Shown: positions 50,550 to 58,564 of the stretch, piece after piece
Layout of the letters: each line of letters starts with the position of its first letter
Numbering within the stretch: position 1 is the first letter of the stretch
Source: UBA2377 sp964525935
Lineage (GTDB): Bacteria > Verrucomicrobiota > Verrucomicrobiia > Opitutales > Opitutaceae
Assembly: GCA_964525935.1 (NCBI GenBank)
Contig: CAZGJZ010000005.1
Coordinates: 124,001-188,000 of the forward strand
Length of the DNA: 64,000 nt
Direction: 5' to 3'
Notes under the pieces: model-generated
What the model saw: only the letters and a program-made list of their open reading frames with translations
The model's database searches: none
Told to the model about the DNA's origin: nothing
Position numbers and translations under genes: made by a program

Positions 50550-52418
50550 TCACTTTTCAGCGCGGTGTGAGGCCTCGATCAATACCATTAAAATGCTGAT
50601 ATCCGCTGGGTTAACTCCGCTGATGCGGCTCGCCTGGCCGAGCGTGTAGGGTTTGAATTGGGCGAGTTTAAGGGCGCTTTCCTTGCGCAAACCCTTGATG
50701 GCCATGAAGTCGAGCGACTGGGGGATGCGGATCTTTTCGATATGGCTCAGCTTTTCGACCATCTTCTCTTCGCGCTGCAAATAGCCCTGATAACACACGC
50801 GATAAAGCACTTCGTCACGGATCGCGACGGGCTCGTTGAGGAACTCCGCGGGCAGCCCGGAAGTGGCCTCGCCGCGGCGCAATAACTCGCCCCACGTCTT
50901 GCCGGCCGAGCGTTGGGTTTCGAGAAAACCGATCCACTCCCCTACTCGCTTTCGCTTGGTTTCTATTTTCTCCAACCGATTCTGAGAAAGCAAATTATGC
51001 GATTTTGCGTGATGCGCCAGACGCAGTTCGGCACTGCCGTGATTGAAGAGCAAACGGTGCTCGGCGCGGCTCGTGAACATGCGATACGGCTCACTCGTTC
51101 CCTTGGTTACAAGGTCGTCGATCAGCACCCCGATATAGCCCTCGTGGCGCTGGATAATTAGCGGGGCCTCTCCCCTCGCCTTATGCGCAGCGTTGACCCC
51201 GGCGATGAGACCTTGGCACGCGGCTTCTTCGTAACCGGACGTGCCATTGATCTGGCCGGCAAAAAATAGGTTTTCGGCGCGTTTGGACTCGAGGGTTGGA
51301 TAAAGCTGCGTGGGCGGCGAAAAATCGTATTCCACGGCATAGGCCGGCCGCAGCAACATTGCGTTTTCCAGGCCAGGCACGCTGTGGACCATGTCGAGCT
51401 GAACATCGAATGGCAGACTCGTCGACAGGCCGTTGACGTAGTATTCGTTGGTCGAGCGACCTTCGGGTTCCAGAAACAGCAGATGGCGCGGTTTATCGGC
51501 GAAGCGGACGAATTTGTCTTCAATACTCGGACAATACCGTGGGCCGACGCCTTCGATCTCGCCGCTATACATGGCGGACTTGTGGAGGTTGGCGCGGACG
51601 ATGTCGCCGGTCTCGGCGGTCGTATGTGTCATCCAGCACGAGATCTGGTTGGTGCCGGGCGTCCAGCCGAGCCGCTGCTCGCCGGTATGTTCCACGTGGA
51701 ACATGTTCTCGGGATCGCGGGTATCGTGGAACGCGAACAGCGTCGGCTCGGCGTCGCCTTTCTGTTCCTGCATTTTGCTGAAATCGAGACTCCGGCCAAG
51801 CAACCGTGGCGGCGTGCCGGTTTTGAGGCGCTGCAATTCGATCCCGGCTTCGAGGAAGCTCGCGGAAAGGGTTTTGGCGCTGAAGTCGCCGAGCCGGCCG
51901 CCTTCGTTCTTATTTTGGCCGATATGCATCAGGCCGCGCAAAAAGGTGCCAGTCGTTACGACGACAGTTTTGGCGGCGAACTCGATATCGAGGTTGGTCT
52001 TTACGCCGGTTACGCGGCCGTGTTCGTAAACCAGCCCGGTCACGGTCGCTTGGAATACCTGGAGATTGGGCTGCAGCTCAAGTGTGTGCTTCAGGCGGAA
52101 CTGATAGGCTTTCTTGTCGCACTGGGCGCGAGGGGACTGCACGGCCGGACCCTTGGACTCGTTGAGTAGACGAAACTGGATGCCGGTCAGATCGGTGTTG
52201 ATCGCCATTTCGCCGCCGAGTGCATCGATCTCGCGCACAATCTGGCCCTTGGCCTGGCCGCCGATCGCGGGGTTGCAACTCATCTGGGCAATGGTGTCGA
52301 TGTTGCCGGTGAGGAGTAGAGTAGGGGAGCCCATCCGCGCCGCCGCCAGTGCCGCCTCGACACCCGCATGGCCGGCGCCGCAGACAATGACGTCAAATGG
52401 TATCTTGTTGAATATCAT
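50550..52418 (-). CDS. mnmG: tRNA uridine-5-carboxymethylaminomethyl modification enzyme MnmG
   Basis: FAD-dependent partner of MnmE in making cmnm5U34 of tRNA. The 622 residues start with VIVCGAGHAGVEAALAAARMG-type text (VCGAGHAGVEAALAAARMG) and carry GGQAKGQIVREIDALGGEM, KTGTPPRLLGRS and GQINGTSGYEEAACQGLIAG. It lies 12 bp after mnmE on the same strand, forming the mnmEG pair. Confidence 0.97.
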   Translation of the reverse strand: MIFNKIPFDVIVCGAGHAGVEAALAAARMGSPTLLLTGNIDTIAQMSCNPAIGGQAKGQIVREIDALGGEMAINTDLTGIQFRLLNESKGPAVQSPRAQCDKKAYQFRLKHTLELQPNLQVFQATVTGLVYEHGRVTGVKTNLDIEFAAKTVVVTTGTFLRGLMHIGQNKNEGGRLGDFSAKTLSASFLEAGIELQRLKTGTPPRLLGRSLDFSKMQEQKGDAEPTLFAFHDTRDPENMFHVEHTGEQRLGWTPGTNQISCWMTHTTAETGDIVRANLHKSAMYSGEIEGVGPRYCPSIEDKFVRFADKPRHLLFLEPEGRSTNEYYVNGLSTSLPFDVQLDMVHSVPGLENAMLLRPAYAVEYDFSPPTQLYPTLESKRAENLFFAGQINGTSGYEEAACQGLIAGVNAAHKARGEAPLIIQRHEGYIGVLIDDLVTKGTSEPYRMFTSRAEHRLLFNHGSAELRLAHHAKSHNLLSQNRLEKIETKRKRVGEWIGFLETQRSAGKTWGELLRRGEATSGLPAEFLNEPVAIRDEVLYRVCYQGYLQREEKMVEKLSHIEKIRIPQSLDFMAIKGLRKESALKLAQFKPYTLGQASRISGVNPADISILMVLIEASHRAEK

Positions 52419-52430
52419 TATAATGCCGGT

Positions 52431-53786
52431 TTATTTTCCGATACAAAAAGTCGCGAAAAGGTGATCGAGCATCCGCTCGTTATCGATCTTGCCAGCGATT
52501 TCGCCAAACGCATCCAAAGCGCCGCGCAGGTCGCTAGCGACGAGTTCAGTGGCGATTTGGGCGGTGAGTTTAGCTTCGGCTTCGGCGAGGCACGTTTGGG
52601 CGCGTGCCAGGGCGTCGGCGTGTCGGGCGTTGATGGCGATCAGGTCGTCGCCTAGCTTTACGCTGTAGCTTTCTGCATGGCGGACGATGGCATCTCGCAA
52701 GTCGTCGAAGCCGGCGCCAGTCAAGGCCGATACATTCACAAAATGATAATCACCAATTATATCTGATTTTTTAGATAGATCAGCGAGGTCGATTTTATTG
52801 CGAACGACGAGCACTGTTTGCGTAGAAAACGTCGCTCGGATGTTTTCAGGGAGGGTCGGGACAGGTTTGGAGGCATCGAGCACCCAGAGGATCAGGTCGG
52901 CCTCGGCGGCACGGGCGACGGATTTTTCCATGCCGAGCTTTTCGAGAGGGGCGGGAGAAGGATTCAGGCCGGCGGTATCGATCAGGCGCAGGCTGTGCGG
53001 ACCGATAATGAGGCGTTCCTCGAGGTAATCGCGGGTCGTGCCGGGCTCCGGGCTGACGAGGGCGCGGTCGTGGCCGACGAGGCGGTTGAGCAGGGAGCTT
53101 TTGCCGGCGTTGGGCTCGCCGATGATCACGGTTTTCATGCCGTCGCGCAGCACTTCGCCGTAGTGGCTGGTGGCGAGCAGTTGGCGTGTGGCGGTGGCGA
53201 GCTGGGTGATTTCGCTGAGCACACGCTGGCGGTCCTCAGCGGGTAGATCTTCGTCAGGGAAATCAATGTAGGCCTCGATCTGCGCGAGCACGCGGAGCAG
53301 GCCGTCGACGAGTTCGATCATGCGACGGCCGAGGGCGCCACGGAGCTGCTGATTGGCGGCGGTGAGGGCGCGGTCGCTGCGGGCGTGGATCAAATCCATC
53401 ACCGCTTCGGCCTGGCTGAGGTCGAGCTGACCGTTGAGAAAGGCGCGCTGGGTGAATTCGCCGGCGGTTGCGGGCCGGCAGCCGCGGGCGAGCAGGTCTT
53501 CGAGGATTTTTTGCGCAATGAAGGGATTGCCGTGCGCGGAGATCTCGAGCGAATCCTCGCCGGTGTAGGAGCGGGGCCCTTGGTAAAAGGTGACAAGGAC
53601 GTCGTCGAGCAGCGCGCCGGTGCGATCGCGATAGTCCGTGCGCGTGGCGACACGGGGAGGGGGAGTTTGCCCGCACAAAGATTCGGTCAATTGGGCGGTG
53701 ATAGGCCCGCTCACTCTCACCACGGCAATGGCCGACGTCCCGGTGGGTGTGCCGAGTGCAGCGATGGTGTCGTTTGGCGAAAGCAT
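52431..53786 (-). CDS. mnmE: tRNA modification GTPase MnmE
   Basis: GTPase that works with MnmG on wobble uridines. The 451 residues have the folate-binding N-domain (IAALGTPTGTSAIAVVRVSG), the G domain (GEPNAGKSSLLNRLVG, DTAGLN, NKIDLADL) and the C-terminal CIGK. Complete. The upstream region on the minus strand, 53787-53940, separates it from the divergent DUF11 gene. Confidence 0.97.
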   Translation of the reverse strand: MLSPNDTIAALGTPTGTSAIAVVRVSGPITAQLTESLCGQTPPPRVATRTDYRDRTGALLDDVLVTFYQGPRSYTGEDSLEISAHGNPFIAQKILEDLLARGCRPATAGEFTQRAFLNGQLDLSQAEAVMDLIHARSDRALTAANQQLRGALGRRMIELVDGLLRVLAQIEAYIDFPDEDLPAEDRQRVLSEITQLATATRQLLATSHYGEVLRDGMKTVIIGEPNAGKSSLLNRLVGHDRALVSPEPGTTRDYLEERLIIGPHSLRLIDTAGLNPSPAPLEKLGMEKSVARAAEADLILWVLDASKPVPTLPENIRATFSTQTVLVVRNKIDLADLSKKSDIIGDYHFVNVSALTGAGFDDLRDAIVRHAESYSVKLGDDLIAINARHADALARAQTCLAEAEAKLTAQIATELVASDLRGALDAFGEIAGKIDNERMLDHLFATFCIGK

Positions 53787-54120
53787 GGGTTACAGAGGCA
53801 TGACAGGGAGCTTTCGAACGCAAAATAAAATGAAACCGTGACTCGGCCGCAGGGTGCGCCGCAGGCGACCTTTCTGGGGTGATCCGGGTTAAAAAGCGGA
53901 ACAGGTTGTTTCAACTGATATGCCTTATGATAGGGTATAAACCTTAGCATGATCCATTTAATTCAATGTTTTTAATTATATAAATAAATTATAATTAACG
54001 AGTTAATATTAACATAAAGAACTGATGTAAAAATAACTGGTCGATATAAAATATAGGGTATTTACCTCTTTTGTTTATACTCTGCATTTAGCGAAAGCAT
54101 CCTCTAACCCAACCTAAACC
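53787..54120. promoter_or_regulatory. 334-bp gene-free region with an AT-rich island before the DUF11 gene
   Basis: No gene is seen here. From about 53930 to 54090 the sequence is strikingly AT-rich against the GC-rich background. It holds an inverted repeat TTAATTATA/TATAATTAA (53972-53998, 9-base loop) and a perfect palindrome GTTAATATTAAC (54002-54013). A TATACT at 54076-54081 could be a -10 box for the downstream gene, but no good -35 lies 17 bp upstream. The region probably contains divergent promoters for mnmE and the DUF11 gene. Confidence 0.55.
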
Positions 54121-55788
54121 ATGAATCAGCCCAGCCTACGCGTTAAAGCCTTTGCTTTACTCGCCACCCTGACCAGCTTCGCGCTGGCTTCGCTCACGGC
54201 CCAGACCGCCGATCGGGCCAATCCCCCCTCACAAAGCTATCCGTCGTATCCTTCGGCAGTGACGACGGCCAAGTCCTCCAAGGCGTCTGCGGCGACCACG
54301 GCGTCGACTTCGAGCAAGTCGACCAGAGTCGCCAAGGCCAGCAAGGCTGCGACGGCTTCTTCCGCTTCCGGCACAACGGCGAGCGCCCAGTCCTCCTCTG
54401 CCACCTCGGGGCAGGATCAATCGTCCAACGGCCTTGGCAGCCAGTTTAACTCCAATCTCTACACGGTTGATAAGTCGCTGCTCACCTCCACGCAGGTTGG
54501 CGATGAATATCAATACCGGCTGCGTATTACCGCACTCGCCGACATCGCGCACGTCCATGTCGTCGAGCACCTGCCTGAAGGGCTTGATTTTGTCCGTGCC
54601 GATCCGGAGGCCAATGCCAGCGGCAAGGACCTGACGTGGATGTGGCCCGCGATGGCCAAGGGCGAGGTTCGCGACCTCCTTGTCACGGTGCGCCCGACCG
54701 CCGAAGGCAACTACGTGACGAGCACGATGGTGTGTGTCGATCCGGTCGTTGTGCTGCCGCTCTTCGCCGGCCTGCCCCGGTTGGAAATCAACAAAACCGG
54801 TCCTGCGGTGGCGGAAATCGGCGAGAAAATCCCTTACACGATTACGATCCGCAACAGCGGCACGGCGATTGCCCGCAATGTCCAGGTGGCCGACGTGTTG
54901 CCGGAAGGCCTCACTACGGCGGACAGCCTGAATGTTTCGCTGGGTGACCTCGCGCCCAACGAATCCAAGACGATCAATGTCGTCGCGCAGTCCGCGGCGA
55001 AGGGCACGTTCACCAACACCGCGCGGGCTTCCTATGCTGGCGGCGACCAGCCCGTCGAGTCGCAGGCCGTCGTTTCCATCGTGGATTCACGCCTTTCGAT
55101 CACCAAGACCGGTCCGGCGAACCAATTCGTCTTCGCCACCGCGACCTACCAGATCAATGTGCGTAACGACGGCGACACGACGCTCAACAATGTCGTCGTG
55201 ACGGACGCCGTTCCGGCCGGCACGGAAGTGGTTTCAGCACCCGGTGGCGAAGTGGGCCGCGGCAAGGTCACGTGGAACATTGCCAGCCTCGCGCCCGGTC
55301 AGGTCGCGACCCAGGAAATCACGCTCACGGCCAGCGAGCCTTCCACCACCACCAATCATGCCACCGTGGCCGCCGTGTCAGCTACCGGCCGCCGCATCAA
55401 CGAGCAGGCGCAGGCCGTCACCGAATGGGAAGGCGCCCCCGGCGTGCTCACCGAACTCACCGACACCAATGACCCGATCCGGGTCGGTGGTTCGACCACC
55501 TACGAGATCCGCATCACCAACCAGGGCACCTTCAAGCCCGTCAATGCCCGCGTGAAGCTGGTTCTTTCCGACAACGTCCGTCCGGTCGGTGCCGAAGGCG
55601 ACGCGCGCGGCACGATTTCCGGCCAGGAAATCGTCTTTGACGACGTGCTGCTCAAGCCGCGCGGCGTCATCAAGCTGCGCGTGCCCGTGCAGGCGGTGAA
55701 GTCCGGCGTGGCCAAGGCCCGTATGGAATTCATGTCCTCGTTCCTCCCCGAGCCCTTCGTGAAGGAAGAGTCGACCTTCGTCTACTAA
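54121..55788 (+). CDS. DUF11-repeat surface protein
   Basis: The 555 residues start with a signal peptide (ALLATLTSFALASLTAQ, cleavage likely after residue 28), then a Ser/Ala/Thr/Lys-rich segment (about 40-110), then at least three DUF11 modules: near 125-215, 225-325 and 330-415, with text such as NKTGPAVAEIGEKIPYTITIRNSG and SITKTGPANQFVFATATYQI (each quoted in part), and a last beta module to the end. DUF11 proteins include the chlamydial outer-envelope OmcB. It is probably an abundant cell-surface or outer-membrane-associated protein. A terminator follows. Confidence 0.87.
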   Translation: MNQPSLRVKAFALLATLTSFALASLTAQTADRANPPSQSYPSYPSAVTTAKSSKASAATTASTSSKSTRVAKASKAATASSASGTTASAQSSSATSGQDQSSNGLGSQFNSNLYTVDKSLLTSTQVGDEYQYRLRITALADIAHVHVVEHLPEGLDFVRADPEANASGKDLTWMWPAMAKGEVRDLLVTVRPTAEGNYVTSTMVCVDPVVVLPLFAGLPRLEINKTGPAVAEIGEKIPYTITIRNSGTAIARNVQVADVLPEGLTTADSLNVSLGDLAPNESKTINVVAQSAAKGTFTNTARASYAGGDQPVESQAVVSIVDSRLSITKTGPANQFVFATATYQINVRNDGDTTLNNVVVTDAVPAGTEVVSAPGGEVGRGKVTWNIASLAPGQVATQEITLTASEPSTTTNHATVAAVSATGRRINEQAQAVTEWEGAPGVLTELTDTNDPIRVGGSTTYEIRITNQGTFKPVNARVKLVLSDNVRPVGAEGDARGTISGQEIVFDDVLLKPRGVIKLRVPVQAVKSGVAKARMEFMSSFLPEPFVKEESTFVY

Positions 55789-55810
55789 GCCGGACTCGCG
55801 ATCTCACCCA

Positions 55811-55848
55811 GGCGGGGGCGCCATTCGGGGCCCCCGCCTTTCTTTGCC
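55811..55848 (+). terminator. Intrinsic terminator after the DUF11 gene
   Basis: GGCGGGGGC and GCCCCCGCC form a 9-bp stem (loop about 10 bases) followed by TTTCTTT, 23 bp after the stop codon. Confidence 0.8.
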
Positions 55849-55872
55849 CTGCCAACCTTTTTTCCTCTCATT

Positions 55873-56595
55873 ATGAAAAAGCAACTGTTGTGGCTCACCG
55901 GACTTTTGGCCGGAGCCTTTCTTTCGCTCCAAGCCGCCGAAACGAATGGCACCTTCGATCTCGGTTACACCACGGACTACGTTTTCCGCGGCATCAAAAA
56001 AACTGATGCAGCGATCACCAATGGCATTCAGGTCGACTTCGCCCCGCTCTACGCGGGGATCTATGGCGTGGAGTCCCTGCGCCGCAGTGCGCAGCGTGCG
56101 GAACTGAATTTTTACGTGGGCCGCAAAGCCGCGCTTAATGAAAACACCACCTTCGACGCCGGGCTCACGGCCTATTGGTTCCCCGACGAGGATATTCGCG
56201 GCACCAAATACAGCTTCGAGGGCTACGCCGGGCTCACGCGCCGATTCACCGACCGCTGGTCCGCATCGCTTTACGGCTACTACGATGTGAACCGCCAGGC
56301 GCTCACCGTCGAAGGCTCCACCGGCTACAGCATCCCGCTTTCCGAGCAGGCTTCGCTCCGCTTCAGCGGATTTTTGGGCACGGTGGATGCGCGGGATTTT
56401 TACCCGGAGTTTCCCGGCGCGCACATCAAGGACACGTATTCGTATTATGGCCTAACCGCGGACGTGCCGGTCAAACTCTCCGAGCAAGTCAGCGTCGTCT
56501 TTGGCCTGAAATACGGGGACAATCTCAACCTCCGCGGCGGTCGGCCCTACAGCGACACGACCTACGGTTTCGCCCGCCTCGTCATGGGTTTCTGA
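55873..56595 (+). CDS. TorF-family putative porin
   Basis: The 240 residues begin with a signal peptide (MKKQLLWLTGLLAGAFLSLQA) and continue as a beta-barrel with alternating patterns. The opening strand FDLGYTTDYVFRGIKKTD is the family's signature, and the chain ends with an aromatic strand RLVMGF, typical of outer-membrane insertion. A small-solute outer-membrane channel is likely; the substrate is unknown. It lies between two hairpins that may bound its transcript. Confidence 0.83.
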   Translation: MKKQLLWLTGLLAGAFLSLQAAETNGTFDLGYTTDYVFRGIKKTDAAITNGIQVDFAPLYAGIYGVESLRRSAQRAELNFYVGRKAALNENTTFDAGLTAYWFPDEDIRGTKYSFEGYAGLTRRFTDRWSASLYGYYDVNRQALTVEGSTGYSIPLSEQASLRFSGFLGTVDARDFYPEFPGAHIKDTYSYYGLTADVPVKLSEQVSVVFGLKYGDNLNLRGGRPYSDTTYGFARLVMGF

Positions 56596-56602
56596 TTCAA
56601 GT

Positions 56603-56636
56603 GTGCGGTCCCGTCGAAGTTTCGGCGGGACCGCAC
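56603..56636 (+). terminator. Hairpin after the TorF-type porin gene
   Basis: GTGCGGTCCCG and CGGGACCGCAC form an 11-bp perfect stem with a 12-base loop, 8 bp after the stop. The T-run after it is weak. Confidence 0.65.
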
Positions 56637-56662
56637 CACGCTGTTTCCTTGCCCGCGTTTTC

Positions 56663-57247
56663 GTGAAAAAACGGTCCATCCTCCTTCTGGCGGTCATCCT
56701 GCTGCTGTTTTTGCTGCTGCGTCAATGTGTGTGGAAAAAAACGCCGCCGGCACCAGCGGCCGCCACCACGCCCTCGGCGGCCGAGCTCGTGGAAAAAAAT
56801 CAGGCCGAAATCCGGCGAATCATGGACGCGCCTGCACCGGTCGTTGTTTTTACTCCGCCACCAGCGCATGTTCCCGCGCCAGAGCCTGTGCCTGTGCCCG
56901 CTCCCGTGCGCACCAAGCCTGTGGCCGCCAAACCTAAAACCGTTCGGCGCACGACGCCCAAAGTCTCATCGCCTGCGCCGACTCCGTCCGCGATTCGTCC
57001 CACGGATACGCCGCCGCGTCCGGCCGCGGTGGCGAAACCGGATATCGAGCCCGGCGCCTATTACGTTGTGCGCCAAAAAGTGGAACAGAACGGCAGATAT
57101 TTCGTGGTTTGCACCATCATGGGTGACTCGAGCAACCGGCGGTTTGGTTACGCGATCAGCGCCGATCAATATGCCCATGCCGAACGCGGCCAGGTCTTCG
57201 ACAGCAAGAACATGACCGGCTGGAATCGCGTAAACCGGATCGAGTAA
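56663..57247 (+). CDS. Pro-rich single-pass membrane protein of unknown function
   Basis: The 194 residues (GTG start, KKRSILLLAVILLLFLLLRQ) have one N-terminal membrane segment, a Pro/Ala/Val-rich stalk (about 30-120, with repeated PAPVP-like text), and a small C-terminal domain (GAYYVVRQKVEQNGRYFVV, FGYAISADQYAHAERGQVF). The layout is that of a periplasm-spanning anchor, loosely like TonB, but no TonB motif is seen. It follows the two envelope genes on the same strand, ahead of a terminator. Confidence 0.7.
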   Translation: MKKRSILLLAVILLLFLLLRQCVWKKTPPAPAAATTPSAAELVEKNQAEIRRIMDAPAPVVVFTPPPAHVPAPEPVPVPAPVRTKPVAAKPKTVRRTTPKVSSPAPTPSAIRPTDTPPRPAAVAKPDIEPGAYYVVRQKVEQNGRYFVVCTIMGDSSNRRFGYAISADQYAHAERGQVFDSKNMTGWNRVNRIE

Positions 57248-57252
57248 ACGCA

Positions 57253-57282
57253 GCCGAAAAACCGCTTCGGCCGCCCCTTTTT
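57253..57282 (+). terminator. Intrinsic terminator between convergent genes
   Basis: GCCGAA and TTCGGC form a 6-bp stem with a 7-base loop, then a run of five T at 57278-57282. It lies between the Pro-rich protein gene and the convergent HlyD-like gene. Confidence 0.65.
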
Positions 57283-57292
57283 GCGCTCGCAG

Positions 57293-58555
57293 TTATTGCC
57301 TGCTGACACTGAGCGGCTCTACGCGAACCCCGTCGGCGATTTTGTCGCCGGGATAAACGATCACGCGATCGCCTTCGCGCAGGCCATCGAGCACTTCCGT
57401 TTCAAGGCCGCTGCCGTGTCCGATTTTTACGGCCCGAAGTCTGGCTGTGTGACCATCGAGGACGTAGGTCTGCCATCCGCCGCCGCGTTGAAAGAGTGCA
57501 CCCGCGGGGACTTTCAAAACGTTGTCCGCTTCCCAGGTGACGATGCGCGCCTCGACGCGGTAGGCATCGCCCAAGGTGGGGCGCTGCGCGAGTGGGTCGG
57601 TCAGGTCGACGATGACGTAGACGCGCTGTTCCTCGACGCCCAGGGCGGAGATTTTGGTAAACGCCGATGGCTCGACGACGCGCACGCGCGCAGTGAGCGG
57701 CACGCGGCCGCCCCATTGTTCAAGTGACGCGCGGGCGCCCGGCGCGATGGCCACGCCGTCGCGCGAGAGCACTTCGATGCGGGCTTCGAGATCGGTGGGA
57801 TCGCCGATTTCGAGCAGGGGAAATCCGGCGGGCACCACGCGTTCGCTTTCCTGAAAAACGCGCAGCACGCGTCCACTGACGGGCGCCGTGATCACAAGCG
57901 GTTCGCTGCGCACGGTGTCGTCGGAGGACTGCCCGCGCATGAGCACGGCGCGCGCTTGCGTGAGCTCAAATTCGGCGACTTGGAACGCAAACTCCGCGGC
58001 GCGCAGTTCCTGGGTGACGGTGTCGGCGCGCATTTCGGCGGTATCGAGTTCCTGTTGTGAAGCCGAACCCGCCTTGAAGAGCGATTGCAGGCGCGCGTAG
58101 TCCGTCGAAGTCATCTTGGCCGCGGCTTGCGCCCGGGAGCGCTGGGCGGAGGCAAGTTCGAGCCGGGCGCTGGCAGCACTCACCTGCGCATTCGCTTGCG
58201 CTTCGCTGCGCGCGTCGAGCAGATCGGCGCCTTTGGTGACGAGCACGGCGAGGACGGTTTTTCCAGCGACGACTTCCGCGCCGGGCTTCCAGTCGATGCG
58301 TTGGAGCTGGCCGGCGACGGGGCTGGAAATCACGTAGCGGTTTTTCACGCGCGTCATGCCTTCCTCATCCACGGTGACGGCCAGCGGCCCGCGGGTGACG
58401 GCGGCGGCTTCGACCGGCAGCGGCTTGGGCCAGAGGCCGATGACGATGAGCGCGACAAGCAAGGCCGCGCCGAGCCACGGCAGGCGGCGCGACCAACGAC
58501 GCGAGTTGGAGCCGTTTTTATTGGTCGCGGAGGGCAGGGGAGAAGGGGCGGGCAT
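57293..58555 (-). CDS. HlyD-family periplasmic adaptor
   Basis: The 420 residues have an N-terminal membrane anchor (about 25-45), a biotinyl-lipoyl-like barrel (VTRGPLAVTVDEEGMTRVKNRYVISSPVAGQL in part), a long coiled coil (about 115-205, Ala/Gln/Arg-rich), the second barrel half (ITAPVSGRVLRVF) and a beta-domain. It is the membrane-fusion component of an ABC exporter with the two genes upstream. The order ATPase-permease-adaptor fits a macrolide- or lipoprotein-type exporter. The substrate is unknown. Confidence 0.88.
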   Translation of the reverse strand: MPAPSPLPSATNKNGSNSRRWSRRLPWLGAALLVALIVIGLWPKPLPVEAAAVTRGPLAVTVDEEGMTRVKNRYVISSPVAGQLQRIDWKPGAEVVAGKTVLAVLVTKGADLLDARSEAQANAQVSAASARLELASAQRSRAQAAAKMTSTDYARLQSLFKAGSASQQELDTAEMRADTVTQELRAAEFAFQVAEFELTQARAVLMRGQSSDDTVRSEPLVITAPVSGRVLRVFQESERVVPAGFPLLEIGDPTDLEARIEVLSRDGVAIAPGARASLEQWGGRVPLTARVRVVEPSAFTKISALGVEEQRVYVIVDLTDPLAQRPTLGDAYRVEARIVTWEADNVLKVPAGALFQRGGGWQTYVLDGHTARLRAVKIGHGSGLETEVLDGLREGDRVIVYPGDKIADGVRVEPLSVSRQ

Positions 58556-58564
58556 GAGGAGAAA

